In this document: piece by piece, positions 43,557 through 54,783 of the stretch
Layout of the letters: each line of letters starts with the position of its first letter
How positions within the stretch are numbered: the stretch's first letter is position 1
DNA from: VRUE01 sp963747765
GTDB taxonomy: Bacteria > Actinomycetota > Thermoleophilia > Solirubrobacterales > 70-9
Assembly: GCA_963747765.1 (NCBI GenBank)
Contig: CAVVGH010000006.1
Span: 194,932 to 258,931, forward strand
Reading direction: 5' to 3'
DNA length: 64,000 nucleotides
Program-made: the position numbers and the translations under genes
The notes under the pieces: model-generated
Database searches by the model: none
Told to the model about the DNA's origin: nothing
The model's input: only the letters and a program-made list of their open reading frames with translations

Positions 43557-44464
43557 TGAAGACACGGACCCTCGACAGCCCTCCGAGCATCCTCCCCCTC
43601 TACGCCAGGGCGGCGGCCCCTCTCATCCCCGGGGCCTCGCTGCTGCCGTTCATCCCCGGCCGTGGCAAGGATGTCCCTGACCTCGAGCTGAAGCTTGCGG
43701 GCGCTCGCCCGGACCCCGAAAAGGTGGCTGCCTACGCCCGCGTATGCGGCTTCTCGCTACGCGACCACCTCCCCCCCACCTACCCGCATGTGCTCGCCTT
43801 CCCACTTCACATGGCGGTGATGGCGGACGGCAGCTTCCCGTTTGGCGCGGTGGGCCTGGTCCACATCGAGAACCGCATCGTTCAGCACCGCCGGATCGGC
43901 TTCGAGGAGGAGCTGCAACTGCGCGTCCGCCCCACCAAGCTCGAGCCACACCCGCGCGGCGTCACCTTCACCCTCGTCACGGAGGCCTGGACAGGCCGGC
44001 AGAAGGCCTGGGAGGAGGTCAGCACGATGCTGCGCCGCGGCGGTGGCAGCGGCACCTCACGCGCCTCGCAAAAAGGCGAGGAAGAGCTCGAGGCAAGCGC
44101 CGAGTGGCGGCTCGGGGGCGACCTCGGCCGCCGCTACGCCGGTGTCTCGGGAGACCGGAACCCGATCCACATGCACCCGCTCACCGCGAAGCCGCTCGGC
44201 TTTCCGAGTGCCATTGCCCACGGCATGTGGACGAAGGCGCGTTGCCTCGCGGCTCTGGAGAACCGCCTGCCCGACGCCTTCGCGGTCGATGTCCGCTTCC
44301 GCAAGCCGATCCTGCTGCCGGCGCGCGTCGAGTTCATGAGCGCCACCCAGGGCGAGGAGATCGCGTTCGCGGTGCGCGACGCGAAGCGACAGACACGACA
44401 CCTCGACGGCCGCCTACGACCGGTCGAGGCCAAGCCGAGAAACGCGAGGAGGACGGCAAGGTGA
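43556..44464 (+). CDS. MaoC-like 3-hydroxyacyl dehydratase (HtdX-like)
   Basis: A 302-aa double hot-dog hydratase. The C-terminal half has the catalytic motif YAGVSGDRNPIHMHPLTAK with the Asp/His pair and FPSAIAHGMWTKAR. The N-terminal half has a decayed fold with FPLHMAVMADGSFPFG. It should interconvert 3-hydroxyacyl- and enoyl-thioesters. Both ends overlap neighbours (TGATG and GTGA), consistent with strict co-translation in the cassette. Confidence 0.88.
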   Translation: MKTRTLDSPPSILPLYARAAAPLIPGASLLPFIPGRGKDVPDLELKLAGARPDPEKVAAYARVCGFSLRDHLPPTYPHVLAFPLHMAVMADGSFPFGAVGLVHIENRIVQHRRIGFEEELQLRVRPTKLEPHPRGVTFTLVTEAWTGRQKAWEEVSTMLRRGGGSGTSRASQKGEEELEASAEWRLGGDLGRRYAGVSGDRNPIHMHPLTAKPLGFPSAIAHGMWTKARCLAALENRLPDAFAVDVRFRKPILLPARVEFMSATQGEEIAFAVRDAKRQTRHLDGRLRPVEAKPRNARRTAR

Positions 44465-45798
44465 ACGCCACCGACAAGGGAATCGCCGAGCGGAGCATGG
44501 GACTGGGCCTGCGGGCGCTTAACCGCCTCGCCGGCTCCGACCTGCTCGACAGGATTCACATCCGCAAACAGGTCGAGCGAGCTCTCTTCCGGACCACCAA
44601 GAACGGCTTCCGCTCGGCGACGGCCGCTGGTCGCACTTTCAAGGCGGCCCAGAAACTGGGCAAACCTGCCCGCCAGGCAACCGGCCAGCCCCGCGGCCTC
44701 TTCGACATCACGCCCGACGACGAGCAGGAGATGTTCCAGGAGGCCGTTCGCGACTTCGCCGAGCAGAAGGTGCGACCGGCCGCCCACGAGGCCGACGCCG
44801 CTTGCAAGACACCCGGTGAGTTGCTCTCCCAGGCAAACGAGCTGGGCATCAACATGCTCGGCGTCCCCGAGGAGCTCGGCGGCGTCGTGCAGGAGCAGGC
44901 TGCGGTCACCAGCGTCCTGATCGGCGAGGCGGTCGCGCACGGGGACATGGGGATCGCCTATGCCGCACTTGCCCCCGGTGCCGTCTCGACCGCGATCGGC
45001 CGCTGGGGCAGTGCCGACCAGCAGGCGACCTACCTGCCCTCCTTCACCGGCGAGGACACTCCGGCGGCAGCGCTCGCGATTCTCGAGCCAAGACCGCTCT
45101 TCGACCCCCTGAAGCTGACAACGCGGGCCCGACGCGAGGGCGAGGACTGGGTGCTCGACGGCGTCAAGTCACTGGTCGCCCGCGCCGCCGATTGCGAGCT
45201 CTTCGTGATCGCCGCGGAGGTGGAGGGCGGTTCCCCAGCGCTCTTCGTCGTCGAGTCCGGCACAGCGGGGCTCTCAGTCGAACCTGAGCCGGCAATGGGC
45301 CTGCGACCGGCGGCCACCGGCAGGCTGGTGCTGGAGAGCGTCCACCTGCCCGCCGCCGCCCTGCTGGGTGAGGGCGAGGGGGAGCAGGACCCGTATCTCG
45401 ACTGCGTCCAGCGGGCGCGAATCGCCTGGTGCTCACTCGCGGTCGGGACCTCGCAGGCCGTGCTCGACTACGTCATCCCCTACGTCAACGAGCGCACCGC
45501 GTTCGGCGAACCGATCTCAAACCGGCAGGCGGTCGCCTTCGCCGTCTCCGACATCGCAATCGAGTCCGACGGGATGCGGCTGACCACCTACCGCGCGGCG
45601 AGCCGCGCCGACCAGGGCAAGGAGTTTGCCCGCGAGGCGGCGCTCGCGCGGCGCCTCTGCGCCGCCAAGGCGATGCAGATCGGCTCCGAAGGCGTTCAGC
45701 TGCTCGGCGGCCACGGATATGTGAAGGAGCATCCTGTCGAGCGCTGGTACCGCGATCTCCGCGCAGCGGGCGTGATGGAGGGCGCCCTGCTCGTCTGA
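44461..45798 (+). CDS. Acyl-CoA dehydrogenase, atypical first subunit
   Basis: A 445-aa acyl-CoA dehydrogenase from GTG 44461, overlapping the hydratase stop (GTGA). It has an extra basic N-terminal segment (about 1-85), the alpha domain QEAVRDFAEQKVRPAAHEAD, LGVPEELGG, and the C-terminal QLLGGHGYVKEHPVERWYRD. The middle-domain motif usually reading TEPxAGSD is replaced by AILEPRPLFDPLKLTTRA, and the chain stops shortly after VMEGALLV, so it lacks the final helix. This suggests either an unusual enzyme or the partner subunit of a heteromer with the next gene. Confidence 0.85.
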   Translation: MNATDKGIAERSMGLGLRALNRLAGSDLLDRIHIRKQVERALFRTTKNGFRSATAAGRTFKAAQKLGKPARQATGQPRGLFDITPDDEQEMFQEAVRDFAEQKVRPAAHEADAACKTPGELLSQANELGINMLGVPEELGGVVQEQAAVTSVLIGEAVAHGDMGIAYAALAPGAVSTAIGRWGSADQQATYLPSFTGEDTPAAALAILEPRPLFDPLKLTTRARREGEDWVLDGVKSLVARAADCELFVIAAEVEGGSPALFVVESGTAGLSVEPEPAMGLRPAATGRLVLESVHLPAAALLGEGEGEQDPYLDCVQRARIAWCSLAVGTSQAVLDYVIPYVNERTAFGEPISNRQAVAFAVSDIAIESDGMRLTTYRAASRADQGKEFAREAALARRLCAAKAMQIGSEGVQLLGGHGYVKEHPVERWYRDLRAAGVMEGALLV

Positions 45799-45817
45799 GG
45801 GCGAGCGAAGAAGAACA

Positions 45818-47029
45818 ATGATCAACCTCGAGACACCCAAGAAGTTCAAGCCACTGGTCGGCCAGGCCAACCAGGTCGCGAACGAGGTCTTCAGACCGAT
45901 CTCGCGCAAGTACGACCTGGCCGAGCACACCTACCCCAAAGAGCTCGACATGCTCGCCTCGTTGATCGACGGGATGAACGAGGGCGCGGAGAGCGGCGCC
46001 GGAGCCGCCGGCGTGCGCCGCACAGCGAAGGACAACGACGACAAGAGCAACCGCAACGGCTCCAACCTCTCGACCGTGCTGAGCATCATCGAGCTGTGTT
46101 GGGGCGATGTCGGCCTGCTGCTCTCGATGCCACGCCAGGGACTCGGCAACTCGGCGATCGCCTCGGTGGCAACCGAGGAGCAGCTCGAGCACTACGGCGG
46201 CAAGTGGGCTGCGATGGCGATCACCGAGCCGGAGGCCGGTTCGGACTCGGCGGCGATTCGTGCCACGGCAGAGCTCGACGGGGACGAGTACGTGCTGAAC
46301 GGCGAGAAGATCTTCGTCACCTCGGGCGACCGAGCTGACCTAATCGTCGTCTGGGCGTCGCTCGACCGCTCCCAGGGACGCGCGGCGATCAAGTCATTCA
46401 TCGTCGAGCGCGACAACCCCGGCCTGAAGCTCGACCGCCTCGAGCACAAGCTGGGAATCCGGGCCTCCGACACGGCCAACTTCACGCTGCAGGACTGCCG
46501 GGTGCCGAAGGACGCGCTGCTCGGCAACCCCGAGATCGACATGAAGCAGGGCTTCGGGGGGGCGATGCAGACGTTCGACAACACGCGGCCGCTGGTCGCT
46601 GCGATGGCCGTCGGCGTTGCGCGCGCCGCTCTTGAGGAGACCCGCGAGCGCCTGGCGGAGGCGGGCGTCGAGGTCGACTACACACCCCCCGCGCTCGCCC
46701 AGCCGGCGGCGATCGCCCGCTTTCTCGAGCTGGAGGCCGAGTACGAGGCCGCGCGACTGCAGACGCTGCAAGCAGCCTGGATGGCCGATAACGGCAAGCC
46801 CAACTCGCTGCAGGCCTCGATGGCCAAGGCGAAGGCCGGCCGCACCTGCGTCGACGTCGCGCTTGGCTGCATTGAGTTGTGCGGAAGCGCCGGCTACACC
46901 GAGAACGAGCTGCTCGAGAAGTGGGCGCGGGACGCGAAGATCCTCGACATCTTCGAGGGGACCCAGCAGATCCAGCTGCTGATCGTCGCGCGCCAGCTGC
47001 TCGGCAAGAGCTCGGCAGAACTGCGCTAG
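45818..47029 (+). CDS. Acyl-CoA dehydrogenase
   Basis: A 403-aa FAD enzyme that oxidises acyl-CoA to enoyl-CoA. It carries the canonical MAITEPEAGSDSAAIRATAE, the loop TSGDRADLIVVWASLD and the C-terminal catalytic Glu in ILDIFEGTQQIQLLIVARQL. It follows the atypical dehydrogenase by 19 bases. Paired dehydrogenases in actinobacteria can form alpha2-beta2 enzymes; here one gene keeps the canonical motifs and its neighbour does not. Confidence 0.92.
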   Translation: MINLETPKKFKPLVGQANQVANEVFRPISRKYDLAEHTYPKELDMLASLIDGMNEGAESGAGAAGVRRTAKDNDDKSNRNGSNLSTVLSIIELCWGDVGLLLSMPRQGLGNSAIASVATEEQLEHYGGKWAAMAITEPEAGSDSAAIRATAELDGDEYVLNGEKIFVTSGDRADLIVVWASLDRSQGRAAIKSFIVERDNPGLKLDRLEHKLGIRASDTANFTLQDCRVPKDALLGNPEIDMKQGFGGAMQTFDNTRPLVAAMAVGVARAALEETRERLAEAGVEVDYTPPALAQPAAIARFLELEAEYEAARLQTLQAAWMADNGKPNSLQASMAKAKAGRTCVDVALGCIELCGSAGYTENELLEKWARDAKILDIFEGTQQIQLLIVARQLLGKSSAELR

Positions 47030-47130
47030 CGGACCTCCCCGAAACGTTCGACCGGAAACCGGCCATCCGCTCCGCTCCGACAGCGCCCGAGTCCCCTTGC
47101 ACCCCAGCCGCTCCGCCCCAGCAATCCCAG

Positions 47131-47240
47131 CCGCTCCGTTCGTCATTTGTACCGCTCTGCGACACAAAGAGCGAACGGAGTCTCGCCCGGGAGATTCCAG
47201 CCGCTCCGTTCGTCATTTGTACCGCTCTGCGACACAAAGA
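47131..47240. repeat. Pair of 50-bp palindromic repeats (module copy B)
   Basis: Two identical 50-bp units at 47131-47180 and 47191-47240, each beginning CCGCTCCGTTCGTCATTTGT and ending GCGAACGGAG, separated by 10 bases. They match the second unit at 21353 exactly or nearly so. The linker that follows shares AGCCCCTGACCGC with copy A before the hairpin. The block lies 100 bases after the acyl-CoA dehydrogenase stop. Confidence 0.88.
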
Positions 47241-47322
47241 GCGAACGGAGCTCGTGTCCGCTGCGTTTGGGCCACATCTCGCGAAACGACGCCCGTAGCC
47301 CCTGACCGCCTGGGCCCCCTAC

Positions 47323-47382
47323 CAGCCCCTCCCCTGTTTGCCCTCCTACTTGCAGGTGAGGAGGGCAAACAGGGAGGGGCTG
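47323..47382. repeat. Long perfect-stem hairpin (module copy B)
   Basis: Inner stem TGTTTGCCCTCCT / AGGAGGGCAAACA and loop ACTTGCAGGTG are identical to 21.5 kb; the outer arm has co-varied (CAGCCCCTCCC here, CAGCCTCCCCC there) while pairing is kept. GTTCGTTTCGGGT follows at about 47409. The compensating outer arms indicate selection for the structure, or independent descent of an element that moves as a hairpin. Confidence 0.85.
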
Positions 47383-47420
47383 TCTCTCTCATCATCAATC
47401 AATGAGGGGTTCGTTTCGGG

Positions 47421-47899
47421 TTGGAGGTCTCCATCGGTCAACGAGGTGCTCTCCTGGGCCCGGGGGCATCTCCGCGCTTCTCGTCAGAGAGCCAGGGGGC
47501 TCGGGGACTTCGAGCCCAGTGATGAAAGAGGCGGGACGGTCTCTAACGGATGGACCGCTCGGCCTTGAGCGGTGTGGCCTGAGTGGCGCGTTGGGGGCGG
47601 GCAGCTCTGAGCCAACCGGATACACACCTGCGGCGATATATCGCCCGGCGCAACGGCGGTGGGGCCATCACGTGCCCGAGGCTCGAGGTCGAGCTGGTGA
47701 TCGCAGTATCGGCTCAGGGTTTCGGGTGGAATGTTGCGGGAGATCCGCTAGAGGGAGTGGGCCAGGCGCCCCTCCCCGGAGGCCGTCGCGCAGCAGATCG
47801 TTTGCCGGGCTTCGGCGTGCGGTCCCCGCGGCTTGCGGGGACAGACACCCAGCCCTCCCCTATAGCCCGACCGTCTCCCTATAGGGCAGACTGCCGCCC
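47421..47899. other. Intergenic region without a recognisable gene
   Basis: No reading frame here has a plausible product. It contains a GCGATATATCGC palindrome at 47633-47644, identical to the one at 34249-34260 in the other non-coding island, and near its end a CTATAG-rich stretch (CCCTATAGCCC, CCCTATAGGGC) just before the acyl-CoA synthetase that may belong to its promoter. Confidence 0.5.
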
Positions 47900-49348
47900 G
47901 TGAACTTCATCGAGGACGTAATGGAGCGCGCCCCAGCCTCTCGGCTGGGGATCGTCGCGATCGATCCAGTGGGCAATCGGCGCGACTGGCACTTCGGCGA
48001 GCTGATCGCCCGCTCGGCGGGGCTCTCCGGCGCCTTCGCGGCGCGCGGAGTGAGGCGCGGGGACGTCGTGATGACCCTGGTCGGCAACCGGATCGAGTGG
48101 GCGCTGTCGCTGCTCGCCTGCTGGCGGATGGGCGCCGTCGCGCTGCCGTGCAGCCCCCAGCTTCGCCGCCACGACCTCGAGCTTCGCGCCAGTGCCGCCG
48201 CGCCGGCGCTCTGCGTTGCCGACGAGACCCTGCTCGATGCCCTGCCGAACGGCGTTCCGGCGATGACCCTGTCCGAGGCGACCGAGGCCCTCGATGAGGA
48301 CCGCCCGCAGGAGGCGCCAGCAGCAATTGCGGACCTGGCGCCCGAGGACCCGGCGCTGATCGTCTTCACCTCGGGCACCACAGGCGAGCCCCGTGGCGTC
48401 GTCCACGCCCACCGCTACCTCAACGGCCAGCGCATCCAGGCCCAGCACTGGCTCGGCTCGCGCCCCGGCGAGCTGGTCTGGTGCACAACCGCCCCCGGCT
48501 GGTCGAAGTCGGCCCGCAACGTCTTCCTCGCGCCCTGGCTGACCGGTGCCGCCGCTGTCATCCACGAGGGGCGCTTCGACCCCGCCGGGCGACTCGACCT
48601 CGCCGAGTCGCTGGGCATCGATGTCCTCTGCCAGGCGCCGACCGAGTACCGAATGCTTGCCAAGCGCACCGCCCTGCGCCCGATCCCCACGCTGCGCCGC
48701 ATGGTCTCTGCGGGCGAGCAGCTCGACGCGGAGACGATCGCCGCCTTTCGCGAGGCGATGGGCACGGAGCCGGCTGACGGCTACGGACAGACGGAGACCG
48801 GCCACATAACGGGCAACCTCGCCGGCGAGCCGATCCTCCCCGGTTCGATGGGCAAGCCGCTCCCCGGCATCGAGGTGCGCATCGTGGAGGGCGAACTGCA
48901 GCTCAGGACATCGAGCTCTCCGACGTTTTTCTCGTCCTACCTCACGGGAGAGCGATTCGACGGCGAGTGGTGGCAGACCGGCGACCTCGTCCGTGCAGCC
49001 GACGACGGCCATCTCTTCTTCGAGGGCCGCGACGACGACATCATCATCTCCTCCGGCTACCGGATCGGTCCGGTCGAGGTCGAGTCGGCGCTGCTGTCGC
49101 ATCCCGCCGTCGCCGAGGCGGCCGCCGTCGCCGCGCCGGACCCTGAGCGCGGCGCTGTGGTGCGCGCGATCGTCGTCCCTCGCAACCGCGAGCCGAGCGA
49201 GGAGCTCGCCCGCGAGCTGCAGGAGCACTGCAAGCGGGAAACGGCGCCCTACAAGTTCCCGCGCATCGTCGAGTTCGCCGACGCGCTGCCGAAGACACAC
49301 AGCGGCAAGGTGAAGCGCGGCGAGCTGCGGGAGGCACCGGCACACTGA
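47900..49348 (+). CDS. AMP-forming acyl-CoA synthetase
   Basis: A 482-aa ANL-superfamily enzyme activating an acid with ATP and CoA. Motifs: LIVFTSGTTGEPRGVVHAH (P-loop-like), DGYGQTETGHITG, TGDLVRAADDGHLFFEGRDD, SSGYRIGPVEVES and the C-terminal catalytic Lys in PKTHSGKVKR. At 482 aa it is short, with a reduced N-terminus. Gene position 870 bases after the dehydrogenases suggests it supplies acyl-CoA to the cassette, though the repeat module separates them. Confidence 0.88.
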   Translation: MNFIEDVMERAPASRLGIVAIDPVGNRRDWHFGELIARSAGLSGAFAARGVRRGDVVMTLVGNRIEWALSLLACWRMGAVALPCSPQLRRHDLELRASAAAPALCVADETLLDALPNGVPAMTLSEATEALDEDRPQEAPAAIADLAPEDPALIVFTSGTTGEPRGVVHAHRYLNGQRIQAQHWLGSRPGELVWCTTAPGWSKSARNVFLAPWLTGAAAVIHEGRFDPAGRLDLAESLGIDVLCQAPTEYRMLAKRTALRPIPTLRRMVSAGEQLDAETIAAFREAMGTEPADGYGQTETGHITGNLAGEPILPGSMGKPLPGIEVRIVEGELQLRTSSSPTFFSSYLTGERFDGEWWQTGDLVRAADDGHLFFEGRDDDIIISSGYRIGPVEVESALLSHPAVAEAAAVAAPDPERGAVVRAIVVPRNREPSEELARELQEHCKRETAPYKFPRIVEFADALPKTHSGKVKRGELREAPAH

Positions 49349-49393
49349 GCGCAACCGCGGGGTGCGCTCACGCCCCGACGGCATCGGGCAACC

Positions 49394-50803
49394 CTACTCC
49401 GACAGTGCCTCGGCAAGGTCGACCGGGCGCCCCAGGTGATAGCCCTGCGCCATGTCGACCCCGTAATCGCGCAACATCGTCGTGGTCGCGTCGTCTTGCA
49501 CGTACTCGGCGATGGTCGTCTTGCCGAGCCCCCGGGCAATCTCGACGATCGCCTTCACGGTGAGCTGGTCGGCGTCGCTGCGTGGCATGTCGCGGACGAA
49601 GGCACCGTCGATCTTGATCAAGTCGAAGGGAACCTGCTTCAGGTAGTGGAAGGGGCCGAAGCCGGAGCCATAGTCGTCAATCGCCACCTGACACCCGAAA
49701 TCGGTCAACCGGTCGGCGAACCCAGCCGCCGCCTCGCAGTCGTAGATGTTTGCGGTCTCGGTGAGCTCGAAGGTGCACCTGGACGGATCCGCCCCCGCTT
49801 CGTCGAGCCGCCGCTCGATGAACTCCAGAACGGAAATGTCGGAAATCGAGGCACCAGCCAGGTTGACGTGAAGGGAAAGCGGCTGTCCGGCGCGCTCGCG
49901 CTCCGAGAGCAGTGCGAGCGCCCGCGCGATCACCCACCGGTCCAGCTCCTGCACCATGCCGGAGCGCTCCGCCGCCTGGATGAAGCTCGCGGCCGGCAGC
50001 AGCTGGCCGTCGTCGCTTTTCATCCTCAGCAGGAGCTCGTAGCGCTCGATGCCACCGGACGCCAGACTGCGGATCGGCTGCGTGTGCAGGCTGAGACGGT
50101 CGTTGGTGAGCGCGTCGCGAATCTTTGCCGCCGTCGTCTGCCGGCGCTGCGGGGCGCCGTCCTCCTGTCCGGGGCCGTGGTGCATGGCGATCTGGTTGCG
50201 TCCCTCCTCCTTCGCCCTGTACATGGCCTGGTCTGCCGCGACGAGAACGGCCTCGGAGACCGTGTCCCGCTTCCCTCCGAACATCGTTATGCCAACGCTG
50301 ATCGTCGCCAGGTCGGCCTCCGGAGCGGGCCGGGCGCTCTCGGCAACCTGCGCCCTTAGGTCTTCGCCGAGCTGCAGTGCCCCCTCGATGTCGGTCTGCG
50401 GCATCAGCACCGCAAACTCGTCCCCCGAGAGGCGGGCGGCGATATCGGTTGCGCGAATCCGTTCGCGCACGATCTCGGCAACCTGGCGCAGCAGGTTGTC
50501 GCCGGCGTGGTGCCCAAGCGCATCGTTGACGGCCTTGAGGCCGTCGATGTCGACGATCATCACCGCGCCCTGCCCGCCGTAGCGCGCGCTGAAGGAGACG
50601 TACTGGTCGAGCTCGGAGCGGAACCGGCGGCGATCCAACAGCCCGGTCAGCGAATCGTGGTCTGCCAGATAGCGAAGCTCGGCCTCGGTTCTCTCGGCCC
50701 TGGCAAGCGCCGCAAGCACAACTTCCCGATCCTCCGGACCAAGCTTTGACAGCACCGCTTCGATTGCGGGCTCACCCTGCATTGATGACGGCTCGCTGGT
50801 CAC
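49394..50803 (-). CDS. GGDEF-EAL c-di-GMP turnover protein
   Basis: A 469-aa soluble protein: short helical N-terminus, GGDEF domain (about 45-205) and EAL domain (about 215-465). The active-site loop reads RLSGDEFAV, and an RATD five residues upstream is a classical inhibitory I-site, so cyclase activity is plausible. The EAL signature reads ELLLR rather than EALLR but keeps the metal Glu; other catalytic residues are present (HVNLAG, ELTET, IDDYGSGF, LIKIDGAF, TIAEYV, QGYHLGRP). Both activities could be retained. Confidence 0.9.
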   Translation of the reverse strand: MTSEPSSMQGEPAIEAVLSKLGPEDREVVLAALARAERTEAELRYLADHDSLTGLLDRRRFRSELDQYVSFSARYGGQGAVMIVDIDGLKAVNDALGHHAGDNLLRQVAEIVRERIRATDIAARLSGDEFAVLMPQTDIEGALQLGEDLRAQVAESARPAPEADLATISVGITMFGGKRDTVSEAVLVAADQAMYRAKEEGRNQIAMHHGPGQEDGAPQRRQTTAAKIRDALTNDRLSLHTQPIRSLASGGIERYELLLRMKSDDGQLLPAASFIQAAERSGMVQELDRWVIARALALLSERERAGQPLSLHVNLAGASISDISVLEFIERRLDEAGADPSRCTFELTETANIYDCEAAAGFADRLTDFGCQVAIDDYGSGFGPFHYLKQVPFDLIKIDGAFVRDMPRSDADQLTVKAIVEIARGLGKTTIAEYVQDDATTTMLRDYGVDMAQGYHLGRPVDLAEALSE

Positions 50804-50831
50804 TTACAAAAGGTAGACAGTTTGGCGATTG

Positions 50832-50859
50832 GACATTGGTTGGAGGCAACTCCAATGTC
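50832..50859. promoter_or_regulatory. Inverted repeat in the divergent GGDEF-EAL / DUF255 intergenic region
   Basis: GACATTGG and CCAATGTC form perfect 8-bp arms 12 bases apart, with a further GGAG/CTCC inside. The site lies between divergent starts (50803 and 50934) and could control either gene. No regulator family was recognised. Confidence 0.3.
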
Positions 50860-50933
50860 ACAACTGAGCCTAACTTTCAACGAGCAGCGCAAGCAAATAG
50901 TTGGCCTCCGATGACCCCGGGTAGTCTGGGCAA

Positions 50934-53081
<2,148 letters not shown>

Positions 53082-53114
53082 CGCACCGCCGCGATATGAC
53101 TCGCGGCCCAATCC

Positions 53115-54467
53115 TCAGAGGATCGGCAGGAAGTTTTCGATCTCGTAGGGGGTCACCTGGACGCGATAGTCGCTCCATTCCTGCCGCTTGATCTCGATGA
53201 AGCGGCGGAACGTATGCTCGCCCAACGTGCGCAGCACCAGCTCGGAGTCGGCGGCGATGTCGATTGCCTCGCCGAGCGTCTCGGGCAGCTCCTCGATTCC
53301 CCGCTGCGCGCGCTCCTCGGGCGAGAGGTGGTAGAGGTTCTGCTCCATCGGCTCGGGCAGCTCGTATCCCTTCTCGATCCCCTCCAAGCCAGCCTGCAGC
53401 ATGCCGGCGAAGCAGAGGTAGGGATTGCAGGCCGGGTCGGGGCAGCGCAGCTCGGCGCGGGTCGCTCCCTCCTTGCCGGGGTGATAGAGCGGCACGCGGA
53501 TCAGCGCCGAGCGGTTGCGTCGCGACCAGGCCAGGTAGACGGGGGCCTCATAGCCGGGGACGAGTCGCTTGTATGAATTGACCCACTGGGCGAAGAGCGG
53601 CGCGATCTCGCGCGCATGTCGCAGCTGGCCGGCGATGAACGCCTTCGCGGTGGCGGAGAGGAAGTACTGGTCGTCAGCGTCGAAGAAGGCGTTCTTGCCG
53701 TCCTTGGCCAGCGACTGATGGACGTGCATGCCGGAACCGTTCTCGCCGAACAGCGGCTTCGGCATGAAGGTCGCGTGCCAGCCGTATTTCAGCGCATACT
53801 CCTTGACCACGATGCGGTACGTCATGCAGTCGTCCGACATCCGCAGCGCGTCCTTGTAGCGCATGTCGACCTCGTGCTGGGAGGGACCCACCTCGTGGTG
53901 CGCGTACTCGACGTGGATGCCCATCTTTTCCAGCGCGAGGATCGTCTCGCGGCGCACGTCAGAGCCGGCGTCGAGCGTGGTCAGATCGAAGTAGCCGCCC
54001 TCGTCGAGCACCTCGGGCACGCCGCTCTCGGGCTTCGGAGAGCGGAAGTAGAAGTACTCCAGCTCGGGGCCGATGTTGTAGGCGTCGAAGCCCATCTCCT
54101 CGGCGCGTTTCAGCGCCCGCCGCATGATCCAGCGCGGGTCCCCCTCGTAGGGGTCGCCGCCGGGCACGCGGATGTCGCAGAACATGCGGGCGACCGCGTT
54201 CTCGTCCTCCGGGCGCCATGGAATCAGGGCGAAGGTCGAGGGGTCGGGCATCGCGATCATGTCCGACTCCTCGATCGGGTTGAAGCCGGTGATCGAGGAG
54301 CCGTCGAAGCCCATCCCCCCCTCCAGCGCGTCCTCAAGTTCGGCCGAGTTGATCGAGAAGCTCTTCAGGTGGCCGAGCACATCGGTGAACCAGAGGCGGA
54401 TGAAGCGAACGTCGCGCTCCCTGACGATCTCGGCGACATCAGCGGCGCTTTTCGGTTCGTCTGCCAT
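53115..54467 (-). CDS. glnA: Glutamine synthetase type I
   Basis: Assimilates ammonium into glutamine with ATP. ATG 54467 follows a strong AAGGAGG and gives a 450-aa chain: beta-grasp N-terminus, LEGGMGFDGSSITGF, metal residues in AHHEVGPSQHEVD, and the ATP loop KPLFGENGSGMHVHQSL. The length and the NLYHLSPEERAQRG segment are closer to the short GSI-alpha group than to the longer adenylylated GSI-beta enzymes; a Tyr is present, so adenylylation cannot be excluded by inspection. It is divergent from the AhpD-like gene. Confidence 0.95.
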   Translation of the reverse strand: MADEPKSAADVAEIVRERDVRFIRLWFTDVLGHLKSFSINSAELEDALEGGMGFDGSSITGFNPIEESDMIAMPDPSTFALIPWRPEDENAVARMFCDIRVPGGDPYEGDPRWIMRRALKRAEEMGFDAYNIGPELEYFYFRSPKPESGVPEVLDEGGYFDLTTLDAGSDVRRETILALEKMGIHVEYAHHEVGPSQHEVDMRYKDALRMSDDCMTYRIVVKEYALKYGWHATFMPKPLFGENGSGMHVHQSLAKDGKNAFFDADDQYFLSATAKAFIAGQLRHAREIAPLFAQWVNSYKRLVPGYEAPVYLAWSRRNRSALIRVPLYHPGKEGATRAELRCPDPACNPYLCFAGMLQAGLEGIEKGYELPEPMEQNLYHLSPEERAQRGIEELPETLGEAIDIAADSELVLRTLGEHTFRRFIEIKRQEWSDYRVQVTPYEIENFLPIL

Positions 54468-54783
54468 ACCCGCCTCCTTGCGTCCTTTCCCCGCACGGCT
54501 TGGGCGCTCGCCGGGCACATTTCCTGACAGACTCTAGTCAGCGGCGTTACGCGACGTGGACCGAAGAGGTGCGAACCGCCGTAATACGGGTAGATCACCG
54601 GCAAGCGGCAGTGCTGTGCGGTTGACAGGCCGACTGCCGGCTGCGCGTTGCAGGGGCTTGCAAGCCCGACCAGAACCAGGTATAACTTACTTCACGTAAG
54701 TTATTGGCTCAAAGTAAAGCAAAGGGCAGCTAAAGGCCCGATGAAGACGGTTCCGCCGAATCCGACCGGAGGCGGGGAGTGAC
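54468..54783. other. Divergent promoter region glnA / AhpD-like gene
   Basis: Holds no gene in 316 bases. The glnA side contains its Shine-Dalgarno (54470s). The other side contains a perfect dyad (54683-54703) and the GGAGGCGGGGAG that precedes the AhpD-like GTG. No riboswitch or nitrogen-regulator box was recognised. Confidence 0.6.
54683..54703. promoter_or_regulatory. Perfect operator-like dyad upstream of the AhpD-like gene
   Basis: TAACTTAC and GTAAGTTA are exact complements separated by TTCAC. The left arm is part of TATAAC, a good -10 match, so a bound repressor would block the promoter. The ACTTAC...GTAAGT core resembles sites of HxlR-type regulators, but the regulator is not in this window. 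Confidence 0.5.

Noticed and set aside
47421..47899. Short open frames between the repeat module and the acyl-CoA synthetase
   Set aside because: No recognisable domain, poor starts, and composition of random GC-rich DNA.
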